Notes under the pieces: generated by a model
Database searches by the model: none
Told to the model about the DNA's origin: nothing
What the model saw: the letters and a program-made list of their open reading frames with translations, nothing else
Translations under genes and position numbers: made by a program
From: an uncultured bacterium
GTDB lineage: Bacteria > Cyanobacteriota > Vampirovibrionia > Gastranaerophilales > Gastranaerophilaceae
Length of the DNA: 64,000 nt
NCBI GenBank assembly: GCA_949035555.1
Contig: CAROLD010000001.1
Coordinates: 62,001 to 126,000 of the forward strand
Reading direction: 5' to 3'
In this document: positions 57,241-64,000 of the stretch, in pieces
How positions within the stretch are numbered: the stretch's first letter is position 1
How the letters are laid out: the number at the start of each line of letters is the position of its first letter

Positions 57241-59406
57241 ATGAACAGTAATTTAGACAAAATTATGAAACCAAAAGCCATTGCTGTTGTGGGTGCTTCA
57301 ACCAAAGAACACACAATCGGCTCTGACATTATGAAAAGATTACAAGAATACAAATTCAATGGTAATATCTACCCTGTAAACCCTAAAGGCGGTATTATCG
57401 AAGGATTACAAGCTTATACATCAGTAAAAGAAATTCCCGGTGAAGTTGATTTAGCTATTATCGTTGTTAACGCTAAATTCGTTTTAGATACAATTGATCA
57501 ATGCCATGAAAAAGGAATTAAAGGTTTATGTATCATTACCGCAGGTTTCAAAGAAACAGGCAAAGAAGGGGCAGAAGCTGAAAAACAATTGTTGGCAAAA
57601 GTTAGAGAATACGGCATGAGATGTGTTGGACCTAACTGCTTAGGTGTTGTTAACACAGATCCTGAAGTTAGAATGGACGGATGTTTCGCTGAATCTTTAC
57701 CTGAACGCGGACACATCGGTTTCGTTTCTCAATCAGGCGCTTTGGGCGGCGGTATTTTGAATATCTTGAAAGACCTTAACCTTGGTTTTGCTCAATTCAT
57801 TTCAATTGGTAACCAAGCTGATGTTAACGCTGAAACAGCTATGGAATACTGGGAAAACGAAGATGATGTTGAACAAATTCTTCTTTACATGGAATCAATT
57901 CAAAACCCTTCAAATTTCAGAAAATTAGCTACAAGAATTTCTAAGAAAAAACCTGTATTAGCATTAAAAGCAGGAAGATCTGCTGCGGGTGCATCTGCTG
58001 CATCTTCTCACACAGGTTCTTTAGCAGGTGCCGATAAAGCTGCTAACGCATTGTTAAATCAATCAGGCGTAATCAGAGAATATTCTTTGAAAAACTTATT
58101 TGCTACCGCAAAAGTTTTTGCTAACTGCCCTATTCCAAAAGGTGACAGAGTTGCAATTATTACAAACTCAGGCGGTCCCGGTATTATGGCAACTGACGCT
58201 GTTTGCGAATACGGTATGCAAATGGCTCAAATTACTGATGCTACAAAAGAAAAACTTAGAAGCTTCTTACCTTCAGCAGCATCAGTTAAAAACCCTATCG
58301 ATATGATTGCATCTGCACCTATCGAACACTACAAAGAAACTTTAAAAACAGTTATCGCTGATGAAAATGTTGATATGATTATGGTTATCTACTTACCGTT
58401 CTTAGGTTTGAAAGATATCGATGTAGCTAAAGCTGTTATGGAAATCAAAGCTGAATATCCTGAAAAACCTGTTATTGGCGTATTCATGACTAAGAGCGAG
58501 TTCTTCACAGCATTGTCAGATTTAGATGTTAATATGCCGTTCTTTATGTACGCTGAAGAAGCTGCTGACGGATTTAACAGATTAAATCAACAAAGAAAAT
58601 GGATGGAAAGACCGGAAGGTAAAATCCCTGTTTACGATGTTGACAGAGAAAAAGCTAAACAAATCATTAAACAATCACTTGCAGAAGGCAGAGCACAATT
58701 AACAACTCGTGAATCAATTGATGTTCTTGATGCTTACGGTATCAGAGTATGTAAATCAGGTTTTGCAACAACAGAAGAAGAAGTTGTAGAAGTTGGTAAT
58801 TCAATCGGTTACCCTGTAGTTATGAAAATGACTTCAAAAACAACATCTCACAAAACTGATGTTGGCGGTGTAAGAGTTAACATTCAATCAGAAGAACAAT
58901 TAAGAGCTGAATACCAAGACTTAATTGCTAAATTAACAGAAAAAGGACTTATCGATGGTCTTGAAGGTGTAATCATTCAAGAAATGGTTAAAGGCAACCG
59001 TGAAATGGTTTGCGGTATTGCAACAGATCCTCAATACGGACCAATGATGATGTTCGGTTTAGGCGGTGTATTTATTGAAGTTATGAAAGACGTAACTTTC
59101 AGAATTGCTCCTTTGACAGATGTTGACGCTAAAGAAATGATTAAATCAGTTAAAGCATACAAGTTGTTAGAAGGTGCAAGAGGTACAACTCCTGCTCAAA
59201 TGGATCAAATTGAAGAAACTCTATTGAGATTGTCTCAATTAGTTCATGATTTCAGCTTCATTGATGAGTTAGATATTAACCCATTATTGATTTCTGAAAA
59301 AACAGGTGAAGGTATTGCAGTTGACGGACGTATTAAAGTTCGTTTAGAAGAAGCAAAAGAAGCAATGGCTTGTGCTTGCGGTTCTTGCTGTGGATGCAGT
59401 CACTAA
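57241..59406 (+). CDS. ADP-forming acyl-CoA synthetase (fused alpha-beta)
   Basis: A 721-residue NDP-forming acyl-CoA synthetase that makes acetate (or another acid) and ATP from acyl-CoA, ADP and phosphate, giving substrate-level ATP in fermenters. CoA-binding domain (AIAVVGASTKEHTIGSDIMK), succinyl-CoA-ligase-like domains with FVSQSGALGGGILNI and the phospho-His loop ASSHTGSLAGADKAANALL near 257-275, then ATP-grasp from about 485 (GYPVVMKMTSKTTSHKTDVG, MVCGIATDPQYGPMMMFGLG, FIDELDINPLL). No GNAT domain, so it is not a Pat-type acetyltransferase. An unusual Cys-rich tail, CACGSCCGCSH, ends the chain. AAAGGA precedes the ATG. Confidence 0.93.
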   Translation: MNSNLDKIMKPKAIAVVGASTKEHTIGSDIMKRLQEYKFNGNIYPVNPKGGIIEGLQAYTSVKEIPGEVDLAIIVVNAKFVLDTIDQCHEKGIKGLCIITAGFKETGKEGAEAEKQLLAKVREYGMRCVGPNCLGVVNTDPEVRMDGCFAESLPERGHIGFVSQSGALGGGILNILKDLNLGFAQFISIGNQADVNAETAMEYWENEDDVEQILLYMESIQNPSNFRKLATRISKKKPVLALKAGRSAAGASAASSHTGSLAGADKAANALLNQSGVIREYSLKNLFATAKVFANCPIPKGDRVAIITNSGGPGIMATDAVCEYGMQMAQITDATKEKLRSFLPSAASVKNPIDMIASAPIEHYKETLKTVIADENVDMIMVIYLPFLGLKDIDVAKAVMEIKAEYPEKPVIGVFMTKSEFFTALSDLDVNMPFFMYAEEAADGFNRLNQQRKWMERPEGKIPVYDVDREKAKQIIKQSLAEGRAQLTTRESIDVLDAYGIRVCKSGFATTEEEVVEVGNSIGYPVVMKMTSKTTSHKTDVGGVRVNIQSEEQLRAEYQDLIAKLTEKGLIDGLEGVIIQEMVKGNREMVCGIATDPQYGPMMMFGLGGVFIEVMKDVTFRIAPLTDVDAKEMIKSVKAYKLLEGARGTTPAQMDQIEETLLRLSQLVHDFSFIDELDINPLLISEKTGEGIAVDGRIKVRLEEAKEAMACACGSCCGCSH

Positions 59407-59430
59407 TTTGTAAAATAAATAACAAATTGG

Positions 59431-59464
59431 AAAGAGGTTAGATAAAATATCTAACCTCTTTTTT
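59431..59464 (+). terminator. Terminator of the acyl-CoA synthetase gene
   Basis: AAAGAGGTTAGATA and TATCTAACCTCTTT form a 14-bp stem with an AAA loop, followed by TTTT, 25 nt after the stop codon. Confidence 0.93.
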
Positions 59465-59484
59465 ATGCAATAAATTGTAAAATT

Positions 59485-59808
59485 TTAATTCTCTTTTGTT
59501 GCCATGATTAGTTTGTAGTACAATTCAAGTTCTTTACGTGAGGAATTTTTTATAATCTCAATTAGTTCATCTTGTAATGCAGGAATTGATTTCATATGTC
59601 CAAAATCAAATAAATCTTTAATATTTACTTTTAAAGTTCGTGCTATTTTTTCAATGTTTTCTTCTTTTGGAATTTGTCCGCCGTTTTCTAATTTGCATAA
59701 GTTTGTGGTTTCCATCCCGATAATTTCAGCAAGTGCTGCTTGAGTCATATTATTTCGTTTTCTCAATTCTTTTATTCTCTGTCCTAATAACTTACTTAAT
59801 ATTGCCAT
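59485..59808 (-). CDS. XRE-family transcriptional regulator
   Basis: A 107-residue HTH protein. The HTH is IKELRKRNNMTQAALAEIIG and METTNLCKLENGGQIPKEEN; IEKIARTLKVNIKDLFDFGH closes the domain. A further 35-residue helical C-terminus (ALQDELIEIIKNSSRKELEL) may be a dimerisation region. AGGGAGA lies before the ATG. It is not a close copy of the pair at 27.9-28.4 kb. Divergent from the pilin gene and possibly controls it. Confidence 0.87.
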   Translation of the reverse strand: MAILSKLLGQRIKELRKRNNMTQAALAEIIGMETTNLCKLENGGQIPKEENIEKIARTLKVNIKDLFDFGHMKSIPALQDELIEIIKNSSRKELELYYKLIMATKEN

Positions 59809-59993
59809 AATCTCCCTCTATTACAAGCATACACTTAATCAAACGAATAAAATATAACCTTTCATAACAATTACACTTGACAAATTTGGCATGATATGAC
59901 AACATGTATATAGGAAGTTGTTATTAATCCATAAGTATTAGTCATAAATTTGGGTTGATGAGATAAGTACATTAAAGAAAGGATGAAAAGATT

Positions 59994-60767
59994 ATGACAA
60001 AAAGATTCGGCTTTACTCTTGCAGAAGTATTGATTACATTAGGTATTATCGGAGTTGTTGCTGCAATGACTATTCCTAACTTGATTGCAAACACAAACTC
60101 TGCTAAATTTAGATCACAATTCAAGAAAACATTATCAACATTGAACCAAGCTGGTTTGATGGCTCAAGCTCAATATGATTTTGATTATGCAGGAACTGAT
60201 CAAGCTTGTGCAAATGATGTAATACAAGATAATCCGGAAAACAGAATGACATTCTGTTCATTATTAAATGGCACATTAACAGGTGCAACTTATATTGCAA
60301 ATTTATCTTCATTAAAAAGAGCTAACTCTGGAAATTCTGCAGGTTCTACAAATTACATGATTAACGCAATTCAAACCGGTTTTACCAGATCACTAGGAAA
60401 CAATCCAGCATTAAGTAGATACCACGCATATACATTAGCTGATGGTTCAATTGTCGCATTCCCTACAAATGCACTAGGATGTACTTTAGAATTAGGTCAT
60501 AACTTAAATACAGAATTAGAAGCTAGTGGTACTCTTGCCAACTGTATTGGTTTTATTGATGTAAATGGTACAACATTACCTAACAAAGAAGTTACTTGTG
60601 GGACAACTGCTACAGCAGGTACATCTACCAGAAATGTTGAAAACAGAGATTGTACAGTTAAAAATGATGCTAAACATATGACAGACGTATTTCCTATAGT
60701 ATTCCACGATGCAACTGTTGAACCTGCATCAGATGCTGCAAAATATGTTTTGACATCTGCTAAATAG
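59994..60767 (+). CDS. Type IV pilin-like protein
   Basis: A 257-residue prepilin-like protein. MTKRFG is a short basic leader with cleavage expected after G6; the mature helix begins FTLAEVLITLGIIGVVAAM (E at +5) and continues TIPNLIANTN. The external domain is Ser/Thr/Asn-rich with five or six cysteines, including CGTTATAGTSTRNVENRDC, and YMINAIQTGFTRSLGNNP. It belongs with type IV pili or a type II-like secretion/competence pseudopilus; no pilus-assembly gene is nearby. AAAGGATG precedes the ATG. Confidence 0.87.
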   Translation: MTKRFGFTLAEVLITLGIIGVVAAMTIPNLIANTNSAKFRSQFKKTLSTLNQAGLMAQAQYDFDYAGTDQACANDVIQDNPENRMTFCSLLNGTLTGATYIANLSSLKRANSGNSAGSTNYMINAIQTGFTRSLGNNPALSRYHAYTLADGSIVAFPTNALGCTLELGHNLNTELEASGTLANCIGFIDVNGTTLPNKEVTCGTTATAGTSTRNVENRDCTVKNDAKHMTDVFPIVFHDATVEPASDAAKYVLTSAK

Positions 60768-60821
60768 ACTTTTAAATAAGTCAAAGTGATACCGAATCGC
60801 TTTGATACGCTTTACATTATT

Positions 60822-60855
60822 GAGGGCGGAATAAGAATTTATTCCGCCCTCTTTT
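60822..60855 (+). terminator. Terminator of the pilin gene
   Basis: GAGGGCGGAAT pairs with ATTCCGCCCTC around AAGAATTT, followed by TTTT. A weaker stem (TCAAAG/CTTTGA, 60781-60805) lies just before it. Confidence 0.92.
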
Positions 60856-60877
60856 CTTTACAAACTTTAACAATTGA

Positions 60878-60908
60878 GCAATTTTTATTTTTAGGACTCT
60901 TATTTTAA
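60878..60908 (+). promoter_or_regulatory. Shared promoter-like element (copy 6, divergent)
   Basis: GCAATTTTTATTTTTAGGAC continues to CTTATTTTAA; the first 16 bases equal copy 1 exactly, but the second box is weaker. Located 18 nt before the gene at 60926. Confidence 0.4.
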
Positions 60909-60925
60909 TCGAAGGCAGGTATCTA

Positions 60926-61621
60926 ATGGTTTATCAAGCTCCTAAAGTTATATCAGTATCAATTGCTCCGACATTCAAAAGGTTTTCGGCATTTGTCTTA
61001 GACAATCAGTCACAACTAAGTCCCAAAGTATTTGCAGAAGAATTTGGTAAAATTCAAAGACACTATATGATTGAAAAACAGTGTGATGCATTTTGTTCTG
61101 AAGCTGATGGGCTTGCGGCAAAGTTAGTTGAACAAAAGAATAATGATTTTGCAGGAATTATTATGAGTGCATTATGCAAGTTAACCGAATTTATGCCTAA
61201 CCAATTAGAAAAATTTGCAATGAACGGGTATGAGATTGCAAAAGCTAACGGAGACCCTATTCATATGATGGCGAGATTAAATGATTTACGCAAAGTTTAT
61301 TATCGCCGCCCTGAAAAATTATATCAATATATTCAAGTTTTATATAAGCAGGAAAAATGTTTGAAAGAATTAACTAACCATTATGAAACTCTATCCGAAA
61401 CTCATAAAACCGTAACCAGAAGACTAGCGCCTAAAAAAGATTATAAACAGATGCTTGCCCATGTTCAAACCGAAATTGGTAAACTGACAAAGAAAAAACA
61501 CCCTCAGGATGCGCAAAAAAAACTTTTATCAGCAAGAGAAATTTTTGAATCAAGAGGAAATAAACAAAATGTTCAATATATAGATATGCTTCTTCGCGAA
61601 ATTGAGGATGCTTTGTCTTGA
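60926..61621 (+). CDS. Helical protein (231 aa), unknown function
   Basis: A Lys/Gln/Glu-rich all-helical protein without signal peptide or membrane segment. It begins MVYQAPKVISVSIAPTFKRF; repeated helical pairs (LVEQKNNDFAGIIMSALCKL, LEKFAMNGYEIAKANGDPIH, ARLNDLRKVYYRRPEKLYQY) give it a TPR-like rhythm, ending in a coiled helix (LLREIEDALS). No named family. GAAGGCAGG lies before the ATG and the shared promoter-like element upstream. Located between the pilin and dnaB. Confidence 0.62.
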   Translation: MVYQAPKVISVSIAPTFKRFSAFVLDNQSQLSPKVFAEEFGKIQRHYMIEKQCDAFCSEADGLAAKLVEQKNNDFAGIIMSALCKLTEFMPNQLEKFAMNGYEIAKANGDPIHMMARLNDLRKVYYRRPEKLYQYIQVLYKQEKCLKELTNHYETLSETHKTVTRRLAPKKDYKQMLAHVQTEIGKLTKKKHPQDAQKKLLSAREIFESRGNKQNVQYIDMLLREIEDALS

Positions 61622-61709
61622 GCTTAGGTAAATATTTTTTAATATAAATTTTTTAGATGAGGACATTAAAGTATTTATGTAATATGATTTATACAACAAA
61701 GGAATTGTA

Positions 61710-63101
61710 ATGGCTGTAACATCAAAAGATACAAGAAGAAAAACTGACGAAAGCTTAATCCCTCAAAATACGGAAGCTGAAGAAGCGGTACTTGGTGCAA
61801 TTTTAGTTAATCCGGAAACTCTTGCCAAAGTTTCTGATACATTGCTGCCTGCAAGTTTTTATAAACCTGCGCACAGACATATTTATGAGGCAATGCTTCA
61901 GCTTTTCAATAATAATGACAATATTGATATTGTTTCTGTTTCTGATGTTTTGAGCTATAGCGGAAAATTAGAATCTGTCGGCGGCAGAGCATACATTAAT
62001 GACCTTGTAGAAAACACTATTACCACATCAAATATTGCATATTACGCAAAAATAATTCAGGAAAAAGCCGTAAAAAGGGCATTAATTAATGCAGGTTCCG
62101 AGATTGTCAGTAAAGGTTATGACCTCGAACCTAGCGACCGGTCGCTTGAGCAGGCAGAAAAACTTATTTTTGATATCGGTTCAAGCAAAGCTACAGCTGA
62201 TTTGAAACACGTTAAAGATTTAGTTCTGGATACGTGGGATAATATTGAGTACAGATTTAATCATAGAGATGAATTATCAGGTTTGAGAACAGATTTTACC
62301 GAACTTGATAATATGATGAGCGGTTTGCACCGTTCGGATTTGATAATCCTTGCGGCACGTCCGGCAATGGGAAAAACTGCATTTGCACTTAACATTGCAC
62401 AAAATGTTGCAGTAAAAGAAAATGTTCCGGTTTGCATATTCTCGCTTGAAATGTCAGCATCACAGCTGGTACAGAGAATGTTGTGTTCTTATGCAGAAGT
62501 TGATGCTCAAAGACTTAAAACAGGTAATATGTTACAGCAGGATTTGGATAAACTTGCCATGGCGATGAACGATTTCAGCCAGGCGCCTATCTATATTGAT
62601 GATACCAGCGGATGTACATTAACGGATATTCGTACAAAATGCCGCAGATTGAAAACGCAGCAAAAAGATTTAGGACTAATCGTAATCGACTACTTGCAGT
62701 TGATGGAAGGCGGAGGAAAAGATGACCGTTTACAACAAATTTCTGCAATTTCCAGAGGTTTAAAAATTCTGGCAAAAGAACTTGATGTTCCTATTATTAC
62801 ATTATCACAGCTATCCCGTGCGGTTGAAGGCAGAAATGACAAACGCCCTATGCTTTCAGACTTGAGAGAATCAGGTTCAATCGAGCAGGACGCGGATATT
62901 GTAATGTTTATTTACCGTGAGGATTATTATAATAAAGGCGAATCTGAAGAAGAGGAAAACGTTAAGGCGCAATCTAAAGGTTTATCTGAAATTATTATTG
63001 CTAAACACAGAAACGGTCCTGTAGGAACAGTTAAATTGTTATTCCAAGGCAATATTACGAAATTCAAAAACCCTATCGATACAGCTTTCGACGCCTTTTA
63101 G
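61710..63101 (+). CDS. dnaB: Replicative DNA helicase
   Basis: Hexameric 5'-3' helicase at the replication fork. N-terminal domain: IPQNTEAEEAVLGAILVNPE, YKPAHRHIYEAMLQLF, IAYYAKIIQEKAVKRALI. RecA-like domain: Walker A LAARPAMGKTAFALNIAQN near 215, FSLEMSASQLVQRML, Walker B LIVIDYLQLM near 330, TLSQLSRAVEGRNDKRPMLS and DLRESGSIEQDADIVMFIYR. 463 aa is typical and there is no intein. AAAGGAA precedes the ATG. Confidence 0.97.
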   Translation: MAVTSKDTRRKTDESLIPQNTEAEEAVLGAILVNPETLAKVSDTLLPASFYKPAHRHIYEAMLQLFNNNDNIDIVSVSDVLSYSGKLESVGGRAYINDLVENTITTSNIAYYAKIIQEKAVKRALINAGSEIVSKGYDLEPSDRSLEQAEKLIFDIGSSKATADLKHVKDLVLDTWDNIEYRFNHRDELSGLRTDFTELDNMMSGLHRSDLIILAARPAMGKTAFALNIAQNVAVKENVPVCIFSLEMSASQLVQRMLCSYAEVDAQRLKTGNMLQQDLDKLAMAMNDFSQAPIYIDDTSGCTLTDIRTKCRRLKTQQKDLGLIVIDYLQLMEGGGKDDRLQQISAISRGLKILAKELDVPIITLSQLSRAVEGRNDKRPMLSDLRESGSIEQDADIVMFIYREDYYNKGESEEEENVKAQSKGLSEIIIAKHRNGPVGTVKLLFQGNITKFKNPIDTAFDAF

Positions 63102-63223
63102 AAAACCTAAAAAGAATCGTAATTGAAAACTATATTGAAGTAAGTCAGCCTTTATTTTTGTCATTCTGAACTTGACAATGCCAATTTAAGAATATCCATT
63201 CTTGCTATTTATTCAATAGCTGA

Positions 63224-63229
63224 TATAAT
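63224..63229 (+). promoter_or_regulatory. Extended -10 abutting the CDF gene start
   Basis: TGATATAAT gives an extended -10 (TG-N-TATAAT); TTGCTA (63202-63207) is a -35 candidate at 16 nt. The ATG at 63237 is 8 nt past the -10 and there is no Shine-Dalgarno, so the mRNA is probably leaderless. Confidence 0.45.
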
Positions 63230-63236
63230 TACTGTT

Positions 63237-64000
63237 ATGGACATAAACAGAGAGAAAAAATTAGCGGCAGGCTTATCAATATTTTCAAACACTTTGATAA
63301 TTATATTAAAACTTGCAGCAGGACTTATTTCGGGAAGTATAAGTATTATCTCTGAAGCAGTTCACTCATTGAGTGATTTTTTAGCTTCTGTTTTAACATT
63401 TTTTGCTGTTATCAAATCTTCCGAACCGGCTGATAAAAAACACCCGTTCGGACATGGTAAATACGAAGATATGTCAGGATTTATTGAAGGCGGATTGATT
63501 ATATTTGCAGCACTTTTTATAATTTATGAAGCCTTAAAAAAGATATTCACAGGTCACTGCGGGGATGTTGATACAACCCTTGGCTTATGGGTTATGGGAA
63601 TTTCGGCATTTGCAAACTTAGTCGTAAGTTCTGTACTTTTTAAAGTTGCTATATCTGCTGATTCAATTTCATTATATGCTGATGCACAGCATTTACGCAC
63701 AGATGTGTGGTCATCTGCGGGAGTTTTTACCGGGCTTCTTGCAATTAAACTTACGGGAATTTATGTTTTAGACCCGATTATTGCAATTTTTGTTGCATTA
63801 ATTATATTCAAAGCAGGCTTTCAAATTTCTCGTAAAACTATGGATAATCTGCTTGATTGTTCCCTTCCTGACAGTGATTTAGAACAAATAAGCACAATTT
63901 TAAATTCCTTTAAAAATAACGGAATAATTACTTACAAGGATTTAAAAGCCCGATGTCTGGGTTCGCAAAAGCGCGTTGAGGTAACCCTAATTTTTCCGCA
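63237..64000 (+). CDS. Cation diffusion facilitator (CDF) transporter, cut by window end
   Basis: Metal-cation/proton antiporter (zinc, iron or manganese). ATG at 63237 opens a frame to the window edge (254 codons visible). CDF features: ISIISEAVHSLSDFLASVLT (H-x-x-x-D metal site in helix 2), KKHPFGHGKYEDMSGFIEGG, SLYADAQHLRTDVWSSAGVF (second metal pair DxxHxxxD in helix 5), and the start of the cytoplasmic metallochaperone-like domain after ISRKTMDNLLDCSLPD. Four to six membrane segments are visible. The metal cannot be told. Confidence 0.92.
   Translation, partial: MDINREKKLAAGLSIFSNTLIIILKLAAGLISGSISIISEAVHSLSDFLASVLTFFAVIKSSEPADKKHPFGHGKYEDMSGFIEGGLIIFAALFIIYEALKKIFTGHCGDVDTTLGLWVMGISAFANLVVSSVLFKVAISADSISLYADAQHLRTDVWSSAGVFTGLLAIKLTGIYVLDPIIAIFVALIIFKAGFQISRKTMDNLLDCSLPDSDLEQISTILNSFKNNGIITYKDLKARCLGSQKRVEVTLIFP

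Noticed and set aside
63158..63180. GTCATTCTGAACTTGACAATG, resembling a dispersed intergenic repeat seen in some bacteria
   Set aside because: Only one copy was noticed in the window, so a repeat cannot be claimed.

Overview
The window is AT-rich bacterial DNA from a diderm. It carries a TolC-type outer-membrane channel, S-layer-homology (SLH) surface proteins and type IV pilin-like proteins, and it has cyanobacterial gene-order signatures: an atpD-atpC (beta-epsilon) pair standing apart from the other ATP synthase genes, and a polyprenyl synthase gene next to a DUF212 gene. With the pilin leader GFTLAEVLITLGIIG and many short lineage-specific proteins, this points to a non-photosynthetic relative of cyanobacteria (Vampirovibrionia/'Melainabacteria', most likely the gut order Gastranaerophilales). 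That placement is inference from gene content; no rRNA gene is present.

Layout. 1-7.6 kb: a cut response regulator, a small motif protein, then rsgA-ispA-DUF212, a TIGR02757 gene, rplS-ylqF and pyk. 7.7-13.6 kb: an SLH protein, a Cys-rich secreted protein, a P-loop kinase, several small genes and two glycine-zipper proteins. 13.7-24.8 kb: rnhB, the pgpH-ybeY-dgkA operon, two small unknown genes, a second P-loop kinase, atpD-atpC, membrane proteins and rmuC. 24.9-31 kb: a gltD-type oxidoreductase operon, paired XRE regulators (one frameshifted) among TTCA-N6-TGAA palindromes, and a second SLH protein. 31-42 kb: a double-SIS protein, gatB, a LOG-type protein, a pilin-like protein, rny-ymdB-PHP, an FTG-motif membrane protein and purA-yggU. 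42-52.7 kb is the accessory island: a frameshifted kinase-like gene, two convergent operons encoding three related AAA+ proteins (one intact, one with an altered Walker B, one a pseudo-ATPase), a GT8 glycosyltransferase and another FTG-motif membrane protein. 52.7-64 kb: pnuC, an MFS exporter, TolC, tRNA-Pro(CGG), a radical SAM protein, an ADP-forming acyl-CoA synthetase, an XRE regulator, a pilin, dnaB and a cut CDF transporter.

Three threads cross gene boundaries. (1) Eight or more otherwise unrelated unknown proteins carry a short hydrophobic-x-F-[T/R/K]-[G/S/A] motif, twice as a tandem FTG-x-K-I-x-FTG. (2) Six unknown genes share a promoter-like element, GCAATTTT followed 12-14 nt later by a CTTTATATAA-like box. 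(3) Six genes have a -10-like hexamer only about 7-9 nt before the start codon and no usable Shine-Dalgarno, suggesting leaderless mRNAs. The FTG-motif proteins together with the AAA+ cluster are the best candidates for an undescribed system here.
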